Origin: Pilatotrama ljubarskyi
Taxonomy: Eukaryota; Basidiomycota; Agaricomycetes; Polyporales; Polyporaceae
Length of the DNA: 64,000 nucleotides
Direction of reading: 5' to 3'
NCBI GenBank assembly: GCA_022385805.1
Contig: MU277710.1
Span: 66,350-130,349 of the forward strand
Shown here: piece by piece, positions 11,318 to 22,314 of the stretch
Position numbering within the stretch: the stretch's first letter is position 1
How the letters are laid out: each line of letters starts with the position of its first letter
Notes under the pieces: generated by a model
The model's database searches: none
What the model was told of the DNA's origin: nothing
What the model saw: the letters and a program-made list of their open reading frames with translations, nothing else
Translations under genes and position numbers: made by a program

Positions 11318-14092
11318 CTAGTGATACACGGCAACAATCGTCCTCACCGCCTTCGCGATCCCCACGAACTGCGCGGTCGGCGGCTCCTCCCGCACGCTTA
11401 CCGCCATCTCGCCCTCGCATTCCGGCGTTTCCCCGTTTTGTGCGTACATGCGTGCGGCCGAGCGGACAGAGAGGCAACAGCAGGGCACGGTGACGGTGAC
11501 GGTGAGCGATCGGCGGCTCGTGGACCTGGTGAATTGCGCTTCTTCCAGTCTGTCAATACAAGCGCCAAGTCAGCGTTTGTACGATTCTCTCGCCGCAGAG
11601 GTGGAGGTGGAGGTGCAAAATGCTGACCGAACATACGCCCCAGTTCCCAGGACGACCTCATGCAGCTTCTTCAGCACTAGCGCGTCGTCGAGGGTCGCGT
11701 TCGGGTCACCTAGGACGACCCACGAGCCCTTGAACACGCACGTCCACGGACCGGAGTCATCCTCCTCTCCCTCGTCAAGTCCGTCCGCGAAGAGCAGTAC
11801 GCCTGAGGGCGCGACCTTTAAGCCGTCATCCGTCCTCGCCACAGCCTTCCCTTTGCCCTTGCCGCGTATGGTCGGCGACGAGAGTTTCGGGGTGGACGTC
11901 AACAGAGCGACCTTCAGGGCATCGCACAGCACCGCGCTCGTCTGGTACTCCTTCGCCGGCGTCGCGTCGTCTCGCAACCTAGACGTCGATGCCTTTCGCT
12001 TGGAATTGGTCTTGGACGGCGACGCAGACAGGGAGCGCGACCGCCGCTTCCACTGCATCGTTTTCAGGTCGAGGTAGTACGGTGGAGGAGCCACCGGAGC
12101 AGCCGCAGACTGAGGAGCGATGGGCACAGCAGAGGTGCTGTTTCGTCGCGTGCGACTGCGGCCCCTCCCTACACCAGCGCTGGACGGTCCAGCAGATGCA
12201 CGGTCTTCAGTGTCGGATGCATCTCTGAGAAGTTCGACGTAGTCCATGAATCCCGACGCTGGGAAGGCGGAGGGCGCGCTCTTGCGCGGACGGCCGCGGG
12301 GGCGCTTGATAGGCACAGGAGGGAGGTCGGACGTCAGAGAGGGGTCAGTCGCTCTCATCCTAGTGGGCGCAGAGGGCCCCGCTGAGTATGAATGAACGGC
12401 AGAGGAAGTCGATCCGAGTCCTCGCACTCGAGCGGCCGCCTCCTCCCGTGCAAGCGTTGTCTTGTTCTTGCTCCCGCGCGGCCTACCTCGAGGTTTCTTG
12501 CTCGGCCCCGCCGAAGCGTTCTCCGTCTCGGTCGCGGTACCGTTGACGGCCTCCTCCGCCGCCTGCCGCTCCAGGGCGCGCGCGAGCGGTCCCACATCCA
12601 CGGACTGGTAGACGAACCTGTACTCCTTGGATGGAGAGCTCGTTGTAGGGCCGTCAGCTCGGGAGGTGTTCCGCAGGAGCTGCCTAGTCACGGCCTCCTC
12701 CTCGGAGTCTTCTGCATCGCTACCGGCCAGTGCTGGCCTGGAGTTGGACGTACTGGCCCGTCTGTTAGTACGGGAGGCCGAGCGCGCTTTGGCGGGGGAG
12801 CTGCTCGCACCAGGCGGAAGGGGATGTTTGCGAGGACGACCAGGTCCTCGTTTGGCAGCAGTAGCTTGGGCAGGAGGCCGACTGGGCTCTACAGGCGGGA
12901 CGTCACTTGTCCGCCGTGACCGTGTCGACCTGAGTTCACTATGAGTGATCACGGGGCCCAGCGCAACGCGCGCGCGACCACGACCGGGCGGCCTGCCTCG
13001 TCTCCTCCTCGGCGGCTCACTAGACGGCTCAGCGAATCCAGTCGCGGACGTGGATGCTGTCAAGGCAGCTGCAGCGAAAGACTGGTTCAATGCGTCGGTC
13101 AGCGATAGATGGGTACCGGACTGCGCTCGCCGACGGCCGCCTGGACGTCCCGCAGGTGAAGCATCGTCCGACGTAGGAGGGGGTGATGGAATCGCGATTG
13201 GCTTCTGTTTGAGCGGGCGTCCGCGTGGACGCCCGACACGCGTTTGGACGTCCGCTGCATTTGTATGCTCCGCCTCTTGGGACGAGAGCAGTGGCTGGAC
13301 GTACTTCTGGAGCTGAGACGCAGGTTGGGAAGGTATTTCGACAAAGACAGTCGAGCGTCTCCTCCTGAGTGGGGTCTTACTACGGGCGGTGCGTTGCGTC
13401 GCAAAAGATGTAGAGGGGTCCAGCTCGTTATATGCGCTGTGGTGATCCATCAGAGCAGCTGCACGCGACGTTTCTTCCTGCCTATCCTGGTCTCTGAGGT
13501 CCCCCCGAGGTAGATCCGCGCCCAGTGCAGCCTCGGCCTGATTCGTACCGTACTGCACCCTGGTCGGGGACTCTTGTGGAGATGGGACGTGAGGCACTGT
13601 GATTGGTGGTAAGCACACAAATTGCTACTGAGAAGATTCTAAGCAATGGTCCGTTGCAGCCTCGAGCTTACCAATCGCCCTGGCATACTGGAGGCTTATC
13701 ATCAACTACACTGCGAAGCCACACGCATACAATGACATTGTTTCGAAGCCGACGCAGCTCGACGCAGCCTCATCACTTTTTCGTACGCAACGGCCGAATT
13801 CGCAGCATGAGCCGCCCCCCCCCCCCTCCCCGGGACGAGCTAACGCAGGAAGATGGACAAACTCACAGCTCTCAGCCTCCACTTCGAGTGGCTCGTCTCC
13901 CGCCGATGAGTTAGCGCGCGAGCGCGCGCGCTTATGTGCGTACGTCCTGTATACGCGTGCTGACCGCGCAGGCGTCCCAAACGCATCTGTACGCGTCCCG
14001 GGCGTGAGTTCTTCGGGGTCAGGAATGACGGGCGAGAGGTCGCGTTGCTTGCGCTTCCCGAGCTGTGCAGGAGTGCCGACGCGATTCGACAT
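11318..14092 (-). CDS. AT-hook DNA-binding protein with five AT-hooks
   Basis: Likely a nuclear chromatin-associated protein that binds the minor groove of AT-rich DNA. Proposed exons 14092-13867, 13596-11637 and 11549-11318 join in frame to 805 aa. Five AT-hook cores are visible: GRPRGRPLKQ (about residue 200), RRRGRPPGRGR (about 275), KRGPGRPRKHP (about 327), KKPRGRPRGSK (about 445) and KRPRGRPRKSA (about 510). The rest is serine/proline/arginine-rich and predicted disordered. The C-terminal 100 residues look more ordered, with a WTCVFKGSWVVLGDPN stretch, and may be a small folded domain I do not recognise. The first intron is 270 bp, long for this window, and carries a run of 13 C. The last exon could contain another intron (CACCAG/gtccac to cgcag), which would delete the basic stretch but keep the same C-terminus. 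Orthologue identity unknown. Confidence 0.75.
13814..13826. repeat. homopolymer run of 13 C
   Basis: An uninterrupted run of 13 C on the plus strand (G on the minus strand) inside the first intron of the AT-hook gene. Such runs are hypervariable and also prone to sequencing error. It lies in an intron in the model given here, so its length would not change the protein. Confidence 0.8.
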
Positions 14093-14329
14093 CGTCACAA
14101 TCGCTCAAGGTAATGGTTTAAACGGACGTCGGGCGAGGCGATGATGTAGAAGACAAGGAGAACGTGGCAGACGGTGAGCAAGATGTCTTTGGCGTCGTCG
14201 CGTCCGCCGACCAGAAACGCTCAAGGCGTGGTACTTTCCCACGCCAAACCGTCTCACATGATCGCGTCTCCCGGGCCCCTTCTCCGTCCCCGCCGTCGCT
14301 GAGGACTTCTTGAAATGGCTGTTCGCCAA

Positions 14330-14431
14330 GCCCGCCTAGCTCAATCGGATAGAGCGTCAGACTCTTATCCGCACGACTTGGCTCGTCGGGCAAATATCTG
14401 AAGGCTGCGAGTTCGACCCTCGCGGTGGGCT
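14330..14431 (+). tRNA. tRNA-Lys (anticodon CTT) with a 28-nt intron
   Basis: The acceptor strands GCCCGCC and GGTGGGC pair fully (one G-T). The D arm carries the GG pair, the anticodon stem TCAGA/TCTGA is perfect, and the T arm GCGAG-TTCGACC-CTCGC is perfect. The loop reads C-T-CTT-A before the intron, giving anticodon CTT for lysine. The intron occupies 14368-14395, directly after position 37, the standard nuclear tRNA intron site. A run of five T at 14438-14442 is a RNA polymerase III terminator. Confidence 0.95.
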
Positions 14432-14437
14432 AGTGTC

Positions 14438-14442
14438 TTTTT
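14438..14442 (+). terminator. Pol III T5 terminator of tRNA-Lys
   Basis: Five consecutive T, seven bases after the discriminator base of the tRNA-Lys gene. Confidence 0.8.
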
Positions 14443-15531
14443 CTCCGGCGCAAATTCTCCTTCGGGAGGTACTCCTTCTCGGAAGTTCATACAGAGACTT
14501 ACTTTTAACCATGTCAATGTGTACGAGGAGTCCTCTTGCTTTGTTGCTTTGAGACTCGTGCAAAGACGTCGCGCGGCTACTGCGGCTTCAAAAAGGCGGC
14601 TTGAGTCACTTCATTCAAAGTCCGGCCCCTTGAGTCCACTGTCCGGTCCTGCCCTGCTTTTTGTGTGCCTGACTGACATGTAGGTGCCTGAGCCACAATT
14701 GATGGCGTGAGTGCATACGGGACTGCTACATAACGCAGTACTCTGTTCTTTCTTACCTTGACCCACAGCTAACCACCTCGATCACGCACAGTAGGGCTGC
14801 AGGACTGCCTGCCTCCGCGCAGCCTGCGAGGCTGGACTCGGCGCCATGGAGGGAGACTTAGACCGGTATGACCTCTCACCTGCCTCACGGCTGGGTCCGC
14901 ACTACCTGGAGGTGAGTCGAGAAGATGTGATACGTGTCCGAGTCGAGGAGATGCACCACCGTATTCCTAGCCCACCCAAGCGGGTTCCTAATGAGAAGCT
15001 GGGTGACTTCCGCGAGAAGCACGGCACCTCCGACCCCGTATAGCGCCGATGTATGCGGCCCGCTGCAGGGAAGCTATAGGCACCGTGCTCTGTTGCGGGA
15101 CACAAGGCATCTTCCCCATCTGCGCCTCAGGTCGATCCCGAAACCCGTCACCTTGCGAGTTTCAGGAGTTGCTCGACGTATTTTCGCAGTTGCGGCTGGC
15201 CTTACGGGGACTCGCAAGCGCGAAGAAGCACTACATATGGCACGGCTCCTGCGCTATTACTGAATCGTTTGCTATACTAGCATCCGAGTTACCCCGGGGA
15301 AAAACCTTCAGCGTTGCCCGGAGCAGCTGCACATGGTGCCGCTGCGTTCTGACGCCCGGCCTTGAGCTTGGAGATAGCATGCGCGGTTCCGGCGAGATGC
15401 AGGATGCCAGCGATGGCATTGCATCTATGATGACATTTGTCTGTTCATCTTCGGCGCCGGCATCGCTCACTATATATCCGTAGAAGATGCTTGCTGACAA
15501 TCCTCCGGTCCCCCAGGTTCTGGCCACAATC
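14443..15531. other. intergenic region upstream of the first OPT gene
   Basis: No coding feature was recognised over about 1.1 kb. A 144-codon plus-strand frame (15049-15483) and overlapping minus-strand frames show no domain. The region next to 15532 should include the promoter and leader of the transporter gene. Confidence 0.45.
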
Positions 15532-18522
15532 ATGCCCCCCACCTACTCATCCGAGGACAGGCAGTCCGCGGGGTCGCTTCATGACAAGCATGCAGAGGAC
15601 GCGGAAAAGAACGGTGAGCGCCACTTGCTGCTTTCTTGCCCTTCATCCCTCTGACAGCCCGTCCCTCGGTTCAAAGCCGTAGTCAACCACCATCTTGTGG
15701 CCCCACTAGAACCAGAGTTCGATGACCCTAATATCGACCCTGATGCGATAATACTCGGTAAGAGCGACACGGTGTGTCCAGTGTACTGTTACTGAGCGTA
15801 CTTCACTTGAAGATGACGACTCGCCCTACCCGGAGGTGCGCTCTGCTGTCGCCAACACCGACGACCCAGAAATGCCGGTGAACACTATGCGCGCTTGGGT
15901 CATCGGTATCGTCTGGGCCATTATCCTCCCCGGCATGAACCAGTTCTTTTTCTTCCGGTACCCTTCCGTCACCGTCACAGGCGTGAGTCAAGCTTCACTG
16001 TTGACTGGGTGCGCTCATCACTGACCGCATCCTTCGAACACCCAGATCGTTGCGCAGCTGCTATCTTACCCTCTCGGACGGCTGTGGGCATACGCGCTCC
16101 CCAATGTGAAGCTATTTGGCATATCTGTCAATCCAGGACCATTTACCGTCAAGGAACACGTTCTCGTCACGATAATGGCCAACGTGGGATACCAATCTGC
16201 ATACGCGGTATGTGTCGCGTCGCCAAGATTCGTCCTGATTGGCATTGCGCTTTGCGCAGACTGACCTAGGCAATGCCCAGACGGATATCGTCGCGGTGCA
16301 GCGTGTATATTATAACCAGATATATAACTTCTCGTATCAGTGGATGGTCGTGATGTCCACGCAGATGGTCAGTTCTGCTGCCCCTCCCAACACTCTATCT
16401 GTCCTTATCTCCACCACAGATCGGGTTCTCTATTGGTGGCATAGCCCGCCGTTTCTTGGTCGCACCGCCCTCCATGATCTGGCCCGCGAACTTGGTCACT
16501 TGCGCGCTGTTCAACACGCTGCATTCGCAGCACTACGCCGGTATGGGGAACCGAGGCGGAATATCCCGCGAGTGGTTCTTCCTCTACGTCTTCCTCGGCT
16601 CGTTCTTCTGGTATTTCTTCCCGGGCTACATCTTCCAGGCGCTCAGCTACTTCACCTGGGTGTGCTGGATCGTGCCGAACAACGTCGTCGTCAACCAGCT
16701 GTTCGGGTACTACAACGGGCTGGGAATGTCCCTCATCACCTTCGACTGGTCGCAGATCACGTACATAGGCTCTCCGCTGGCGACGCCCTGGTGGGCCGAG
16801 GCGAACGTCGCGGTCGGCTTCGTGTTCTTCTTCTGGATCCTGACGCCCATCCTGTACTACACCAACACCTGGTACGCGAAGTTCATGCCGATCTCGACGC
16901 GCACGTCGTACGACAACACGGGCCACGAGTACAACGTCACGCGCATCCTCACGCCCGAGTCGACGCTCGACATCGCGAAGTACGAGCAGTACTCGCCGCT
17001 GTTCCTCTCGATGACGTTCGCGATGACCTACGGGCTCTCGTTCGCCTCGATCACGGCGACGATCATGCACACTGTGCTCTTTTTCCGCAAGCAGATATGG
17101 ATCCAGAGTCGGCGGTCGCTCTCGGAGCAACCGGACGTGCATGCGCGGCTCATGTCCAAGTACCCGCAGGTGCCGGAGTGGTGGTACTCGATCATCTTCG
17201 GTACGTGAGCATCTAGGACGTCTATCAACCTTGTCTCATAGCTCGTCTCCAGTGACGATGTTCGTCTTCGGTGTCATCTCTATCGAGGTTTGGAACACCC
17301 AGATGCCTGTCTGGGCTCTTGTACTGGCGTTGATCATCGGTATGTTTACTCTCCATATTGCTTTAACATACATTACTCACCCCGCTCCCAGCTTTCGTGT
17401 ACACCATTCCAGTAGGTATGATTCAGGCGATCACGAACCAACAGGTCGGGCTGAAGTGAGTAGATGAAGTCGTGTAGTGACGTGGAAATCATGCTCACGG
17501 GTTCGCAGCGTCATCACCGAACTCATCATTGGCTACGCCCTCCCCGGAAGGCCAATTGCAATGATGATGTTCAAGACCTATGGGTACATTACTATGGCGC
17601 AGGCCCTGCAGTTCACCTCCGACTTTAAGCTCGGTCATTACATGAAAATCCCGTACGTCCTTCCATCCATGACGTGAGAGCCACTCTAACTCAAGGACGC
17701 TCAGGCCACGAGTGATGTTCTGGGCCCAAGTCCTCGCCGCCGCCATTGGAGGCACCGTCCAGCTCGGCGTACAGGCCTGGATGTTCACCAACATCAAGGG
17801 CATGTGCGACCCCGCACAGCCAGACGGGTTCATCTGTCCCTCGACCGAGGTGTTCGGCACAGCGTCGATCATCTGGGGCGTCATCGGGCCTCAGCGGCAA
17901 TTCTCGCAGGGACAGATCTACTATGGCCTGCTCTTCTTCTTCCTCGTCGGTGCGTTCTGCCCGCTCGCGGCGTACCTCGTCGCGCTCCGCTGGCCGAACT
18001 CCTTCCTCCGCTACGTGAACTTCCCCGTCATCTTCAACGGCACGAGCTACATCCCGCCCGCGTCCGCGCTGAATTACGTCCCGTGGGCGATCGTCGGGTT
18101 CGTCTTCAACTACGTCATTCGCAGACGACACTTCTCGTGGTGGACAAAGTACAATTGTGAGTGGTTGCGCGCAGTCGGCTCTCTTGCCCGAGCGCTGACT
18201 TCGTCGTGTTCACCCAGATATTCTATCGGCTGGCCTAGACTCCGGAGTCGCGGTGTCCATCATCGTGGTCTACTTCGCCCTCCAATACCCCAAGAACGGC
18301 GCGATCGGCAAGAACAACATCCTGACCTGGTGGGGTAACACCGTCTCGACCAACACCGCCGACTTCGGACCGCAAGGTGCTGGGACGCCGCTCTCCGCCG
18401 TGCCACCTGGTCAAACGTTTGGGTACGTCCGATCTCACGACCGAACAGCACAAGTTTCGCTGACCGAGTGTGCTTACGCCGGCGTGCCGTTACTTATCCT
18501 TGACAGCCCGTCTACGTGGTGA
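15532..18522 (+). CDS. oligopeptide transporter, OPT family (copy 1)
   Basis: Proton-coupled plasma-membrane transporter of the OPT family, which imports tetra/pentapeptides, glutathione-like peptides or metal chelates. Twelve exons: 15532-15613, 15677-15757, 15813-15982, 16046-16207, 16281-16367, 16420-17200, 17253-17339, 17392-17455, 17509-17652, 17705-18156, 18218-18422 and 18507-18522. They close in frame to 776 aa, ending FGPSTW. Motifs typical of fungal OPTs are visible: [78 protein letters not shown] and the [28 protein letters not shown] block. The N-terminal 50-odd residues are acidic and cytosolic. Its paralogue lies inverted at 29641-32603 with the same intron positions. Substrate cannot be told from the sequence. 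Confidence 0.95.
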
Positions 18523-18904
18523 AGGCTCGGTGTCGATGTGTATTATATATTTGTGTAGCCTGCTGCTCTCCGTTATCGCCTTGCTGTGTACTGGTTATAT
18601 GTGCTCGCATGAATGTACCATAAGACTGACTGCGTCATCTTGACCTCACTTGCATATCGCGCCAGGCCCTTGGTGCCGACAAGAACACTTCTCGATGCAT
18701 CGGATGCCGGAACGGCTCCGCCGAACGATAGGAGAGATCGAAGTGGGGACTGCATACACATGCGCAATGAAGTGTTCCGTGTAGATTATGTAGGAAACCG
18801 GGGTAGCCAAAGCGGGGAAACGCACTATCTCTCGGAGACCAGCCCATACGTTTTGAAACCGAGCACCCCCGTTTGTGCTCCAAGCCCGCGCCATGCGCTG
18901 TTGT
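18523..18904. other. short intergenic region between convergent genes
   Basis: Lies between the stop of OPT copy 1 (+) and the stop of the cyclophilin gene (-). It contains a T/A-rich patch just after the OPT stop that may serve in 3'-end formation. No gene seen. Confidence 0.5.
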
Positions 18905-19764
18905 CTAAATCGTACCCGACGAGGTAATCGTGACCCTGGCCTTCGGGCGGCCAGACTCGGAGCCGACCGCCTCGATCGCCTTCACGATGTCCATGCCCTC
19001 CGCAACCTCGCCGAATACGACGTGCTTGCCGTCGAGCCATGACGTTACGACAGTGGTGATGAAGAACTGAGGGAGACGTGTCGCGTCAGCCAGGCTGTCA
19101 ACTGAGCGGCTCTGGAGACACGGGAGGACGCACCTGGGAACCGTTCGTATTGGGACCCGCATTGGCCATGGAGAGCAGGCCGGGCTTGCTGTGCCGAAGC
19201 TTGAAGTTCTCGTCTGAAGATAGGCAGATTGGCATCGGCATGGCGGTAGGCAAGCGCCGCCGAGGACACACTCACCTGCAAACTTCTCGCCGTAGATGGA
19301 CTTGCCACCGGTACCATTATGACGTGTAAAGTCACCACCCTGCAGCATGAACTGGAGATTCCGGTGGCGAATGCGGTCAACGGATTCACTCCTAGAATGC
19401 ATTGTCGCAAGTAGAACTCACGTTGGGGATGATACGGTGGAAAGTGCTACCGGCGTAGCCGAACCCATGCTGACCCGTAGCGAGTTCACGGAAGTTGCGG
19501 GCAGTCCTCGGCACTACGTCGTCGTAGAGCTTGAATATAATCCTCCCAGTGGGTTTTGAGTCGATGGCGATATCGAACTACGCGGTTGTCTGTCAGGGAT
19601 GCCGGGCTAGACACGGCGTGTAGTGGTGATACTCACGAAGACGTTGGCCCTGGCAAGAGCAACATCTGAATGAGTGACGTGCCGAACAGTGCATACGTAG
19701 AGACTAACATTGGAGTTGACGATGCTGATGCTGACGTCGCGAAACGGCGGAGGAAGGAGGCCAT
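18905..19764 (-). CDS. cyclophilin-type peptidyl-prolyl cis-trans isomerase, possibly mitochondrial
   Basis: Catalyses cis-trans isomerisation of X-Pro bonds and is the target class of cyclosporin A. Six exons: 19764-19709, 19649-19637, 19577-19422, 19351-19276, 19213-19134 and 19066-18905, together 180 aa. Residues about 19-180 are a complete cyclophilin A-like domain: [31 protein letters not shown], the active-site [49 protein letters not shown], and [12 protein letters not shown] with the conserved Trp. Residues 1-18 ([18 protein letters not shown]) are basic, hydroxylated and acid-free, as in mitochondrial presequences. The second exon is only 13 nt. The Met of the inner MANVFFD start is encoded across a splice junction (AT/G), so a cytosolic form could arise only from spliced mRNA. 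A possible TATA box (TATATAAG, minus strand) lies near 19950. Confidence 0.9.
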
Positions 19765-22230
19765 GGTTGTCGTGGGTCAAGAAGGAATGCGGTGGACTTG
19801 GTGAAAAGTAGCTTCGATGAGGAAGCGCCCATAATACTTACCACGTGCGAAGTTCGGTACCGAGTCGGCGTAGAGAAACTGCACAAATTCGCGCGGGTGG
19901 CACTGGGAGTTGGGGAACGGTGGCGATATTGTCTACGCAACACAAGACCTTATATACATCAGAGGAACGCCAAATATGCACGTCCACGGACAGGCCGAGG
20001 GTAGCACCGCGATGTCGGCGGCGGCTTCTGCGAATCTGCGAGTAGAGCGCAGCCCCCGTCCAGAGGAAATGAGCGCGACTGGACCCGCCGTGGAATGAGG
20101 GTGCCTTCTCGGCTACAGGTCGGCTCTAGGCCCTTCTTGTGTGGGCGACCAGAGACAAAATCCGGGCCATCATACCCACGTGTTGATGTCATCCTCGACG
20201 TCCGAGTCCGCCAACGTCTCCTCCCGGCCTCCTCGAGGTCACTAAACGGCACCGTGCGACGCCGAAGAGTTCCATGCGCAGAACGTGGGCTATTCAGTGT
20301 CCTTCTAGAACAGCTAGTAGGTCGTCATCCACGGCGAAATAAGGCGGGGCATCCGCAAGCAGAATCTTCGACGACGATGAGCGTCGCCAAGATACGAGCA
20401 CGAGTTCGACAGATAGGATGTCCGGACAGGCAGAAGGACAGCGAGTGCTTCGCCGGAAGACCAATGCATCAAGAGAACGCGGCCAATAGGGCGGCATAGG
20501 GACCGCAAATACGCACGGCGCTGCCACGCGCGCCGTAATTCCTCGACGTGCGAGAGGCCTAGGCCTAGTCCGGCGGAATGAGGCCTGTCTGGCTGCAGAG
20601 ATAGCGTTTGTGTCCTCCCGCAAGCCTAAATTGTGTGCCGGTGGGTTATTATGCCGCGCGCAGTCTCGACGATCAGAGAAGGGAATCCCATCGACGAGAA
20701 AGCAGGCCGCCGACGAGAACGCAGCCGGCGTGTGCGAGAACCTAGCCTGACTCGCTCCGAGGAAGGACGCCGTTCTGAACACAGGTTGCCAGACGACATG
20801 AGCAACTACCGAGGAACTTTTGGAAGGGAACGAGGCTTACCGGGGCGGTCGCTCAGAACTGCCAATTTGATAGGACAATCAGACTATCGGCATCCAATCA
20901 GAGCAGACGGCATGCTCACCGCGTCTAGCACCTTCCCTGCGAGCCTCTGAGACCGCAGAAGACCATTGGAGTGCGGCCGCTCAGGTGGGACTGTGGTGCA
21001 CCGCATCTGCGCAGCAGCTGATGTCGCCATCGCCGAAAGCGGTCGGGAATAATCCCAACGGGAGTGCGTCTGAGTGCGTTCATTGAAAGTGCTGCTACCA
21101 GCGCACCGGAGCGCAGGGCACAGCCAGCGTGTCGAAAGAACGCTTCCCCAGGACGCGCCAGCAGTTACATCGCTGCTTTTGGTTTGAGCGTCCACCTTCA
21201 GTTCGGCAGCGATACCCTTCGCGAAGGCCAGGACGGCCCGACATCAGAGGAATTTGTAGAGCGGCCTTGGACGAAGTCGATCGATAAGGCGGCTGGGGAG
21301 TCAGAGCGGTCGTCGACGATTGTGCAATCGCGGGAAAGGGTCGTTCTGGTCCTTCAGGTTCATCATCAGGTACGCGGTCACGGGCATCGTGGCAGACGCG
21401 ACCCTCTCGTCTGAACGCGTCGCCAGACATGGTGACGATACCCGAGGTATGCGTGTACGACGCTGGCACAAATAGGTCATTGCACCTGGTGGTAGTGGGA
21501 GAGCCCAGGCGAGCTCCTTGACCTATCTGCGACTGCGAGAGGAGCGGCAGACCTCCGGCCGAACAATTGCTTCCGGAATCCTGTGCATCGGCACCGATGG
21601 AAGTTCGCCCAGAGAATTTAAGACATGCGAACGTATATGACCAGCGGTTCTTCCAAGAGTGTTCAGGAGTGCTGACTTGACGGCCGAATCTTGCACCAAA
21701 GCGAGGGTACTCCTAAACACAGCGGCGAATGATCAGCGATAACGACAACACGAAGCTCAGGCGACTGCGACGGTAGTGACAAGAGCAGCGCTGCGGAATC
21801 CGGGTATCTTTGACTTACACGTTAGACGTGCGCCGAGGGAACACGATCCATAGGCGACGTGCTGGCCGATATAACTTACCATACCATCCCGAGCGGCAAG
21901 CGAAACAGCGTCAAAGCTAACACAGCGTTAGATGACATACCAACGACCTTGCGACAGGGCCCTGAGGGTAACGGAGGAATGAAGATGGCCATGCAGAAGC
22001 GAATGCAACTCATCTGTAGCATGCATTCTGCACTGTGCGCCATGTCAGGACAGTACACATGGCTCGAGGGAATCTGGGAACGTACTGTTTACAGTCCGAG
22101 AGCCTTGTGAAGAGTCAAGAGTGTATCACCCGGGGATTCGAGCACAAACTTAATCTCACAATGATGGCCAATTGTCGGCAACCTTTCGTGCACGTCTGAG
22201 GCACATATTGGTGGGTAACCTCATCCGTCG
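19765..22230. other. gene-poor island, left part
   Basis: About 2.5 kb without a recognisable protein. The longest open frames (162 codons minus at 20294-20782, 134 codons plus at 20095-20499, 124 codons minus at 21095-21469) overlap frames on the other strand, lack domains and have chance-like composition. No terminal repeats, reverse transcriptase or transposase motifs were seen. The stretch may be decayed transposon or pseudogene sequence, but I have no direct evidence. Confidence 0.4.
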
Positions 22231-22314
22231 GTCCCTGTCGATAAGTTGGTCAGATCATCACATTGTGGTGTACGCAAATCTGTGAAGACGCAGGCTCGAC
22301 TCCTGCCCGGGACA
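22231..22314 (+). tRNA. tRNA-His (anticodon GTG) with an 11-nt intron
   Basis: Found by folding. Acceptor GTCCCTG against CCGGGAC pairs at six of seven positions. T8, A14, G15, G18-G19 and A21 are all in place. D-stem GATA/GATC has one mismatch at the tolerant 13-22 position. Anticodon stem TCACA/TGTGA is perfect, and the T arm GCAGG-CTCGACT-CCTGC is perfect. The loop is TT-GTG-G, then an 11-nt intron (22269-22279) after position 37, then C38. Without the intron the molecule is exactly 73 nt with discriminator A. Anticodon GTG and G37 fit histidine. The extra 5' G of tRNA-His is added after transcription. A T5 terminator follows at 22322-22326. Confidence 0.78.

Noticed and set aside
13814..13826. 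Poly-C run as a programmed frameshift site
   Set aside because: It falls inside an intron in the model whose splicing restores a long frame, so a frameshift is not required.
16239..17216. Long plus-strand frame overlapping OPT copy 1 and minus-strand frame 16405-17142
   Set aside because: Histidine/arginine/glutamate-rich translations of the other frames of the large OPT exon, which itself matches the family along its whole length.
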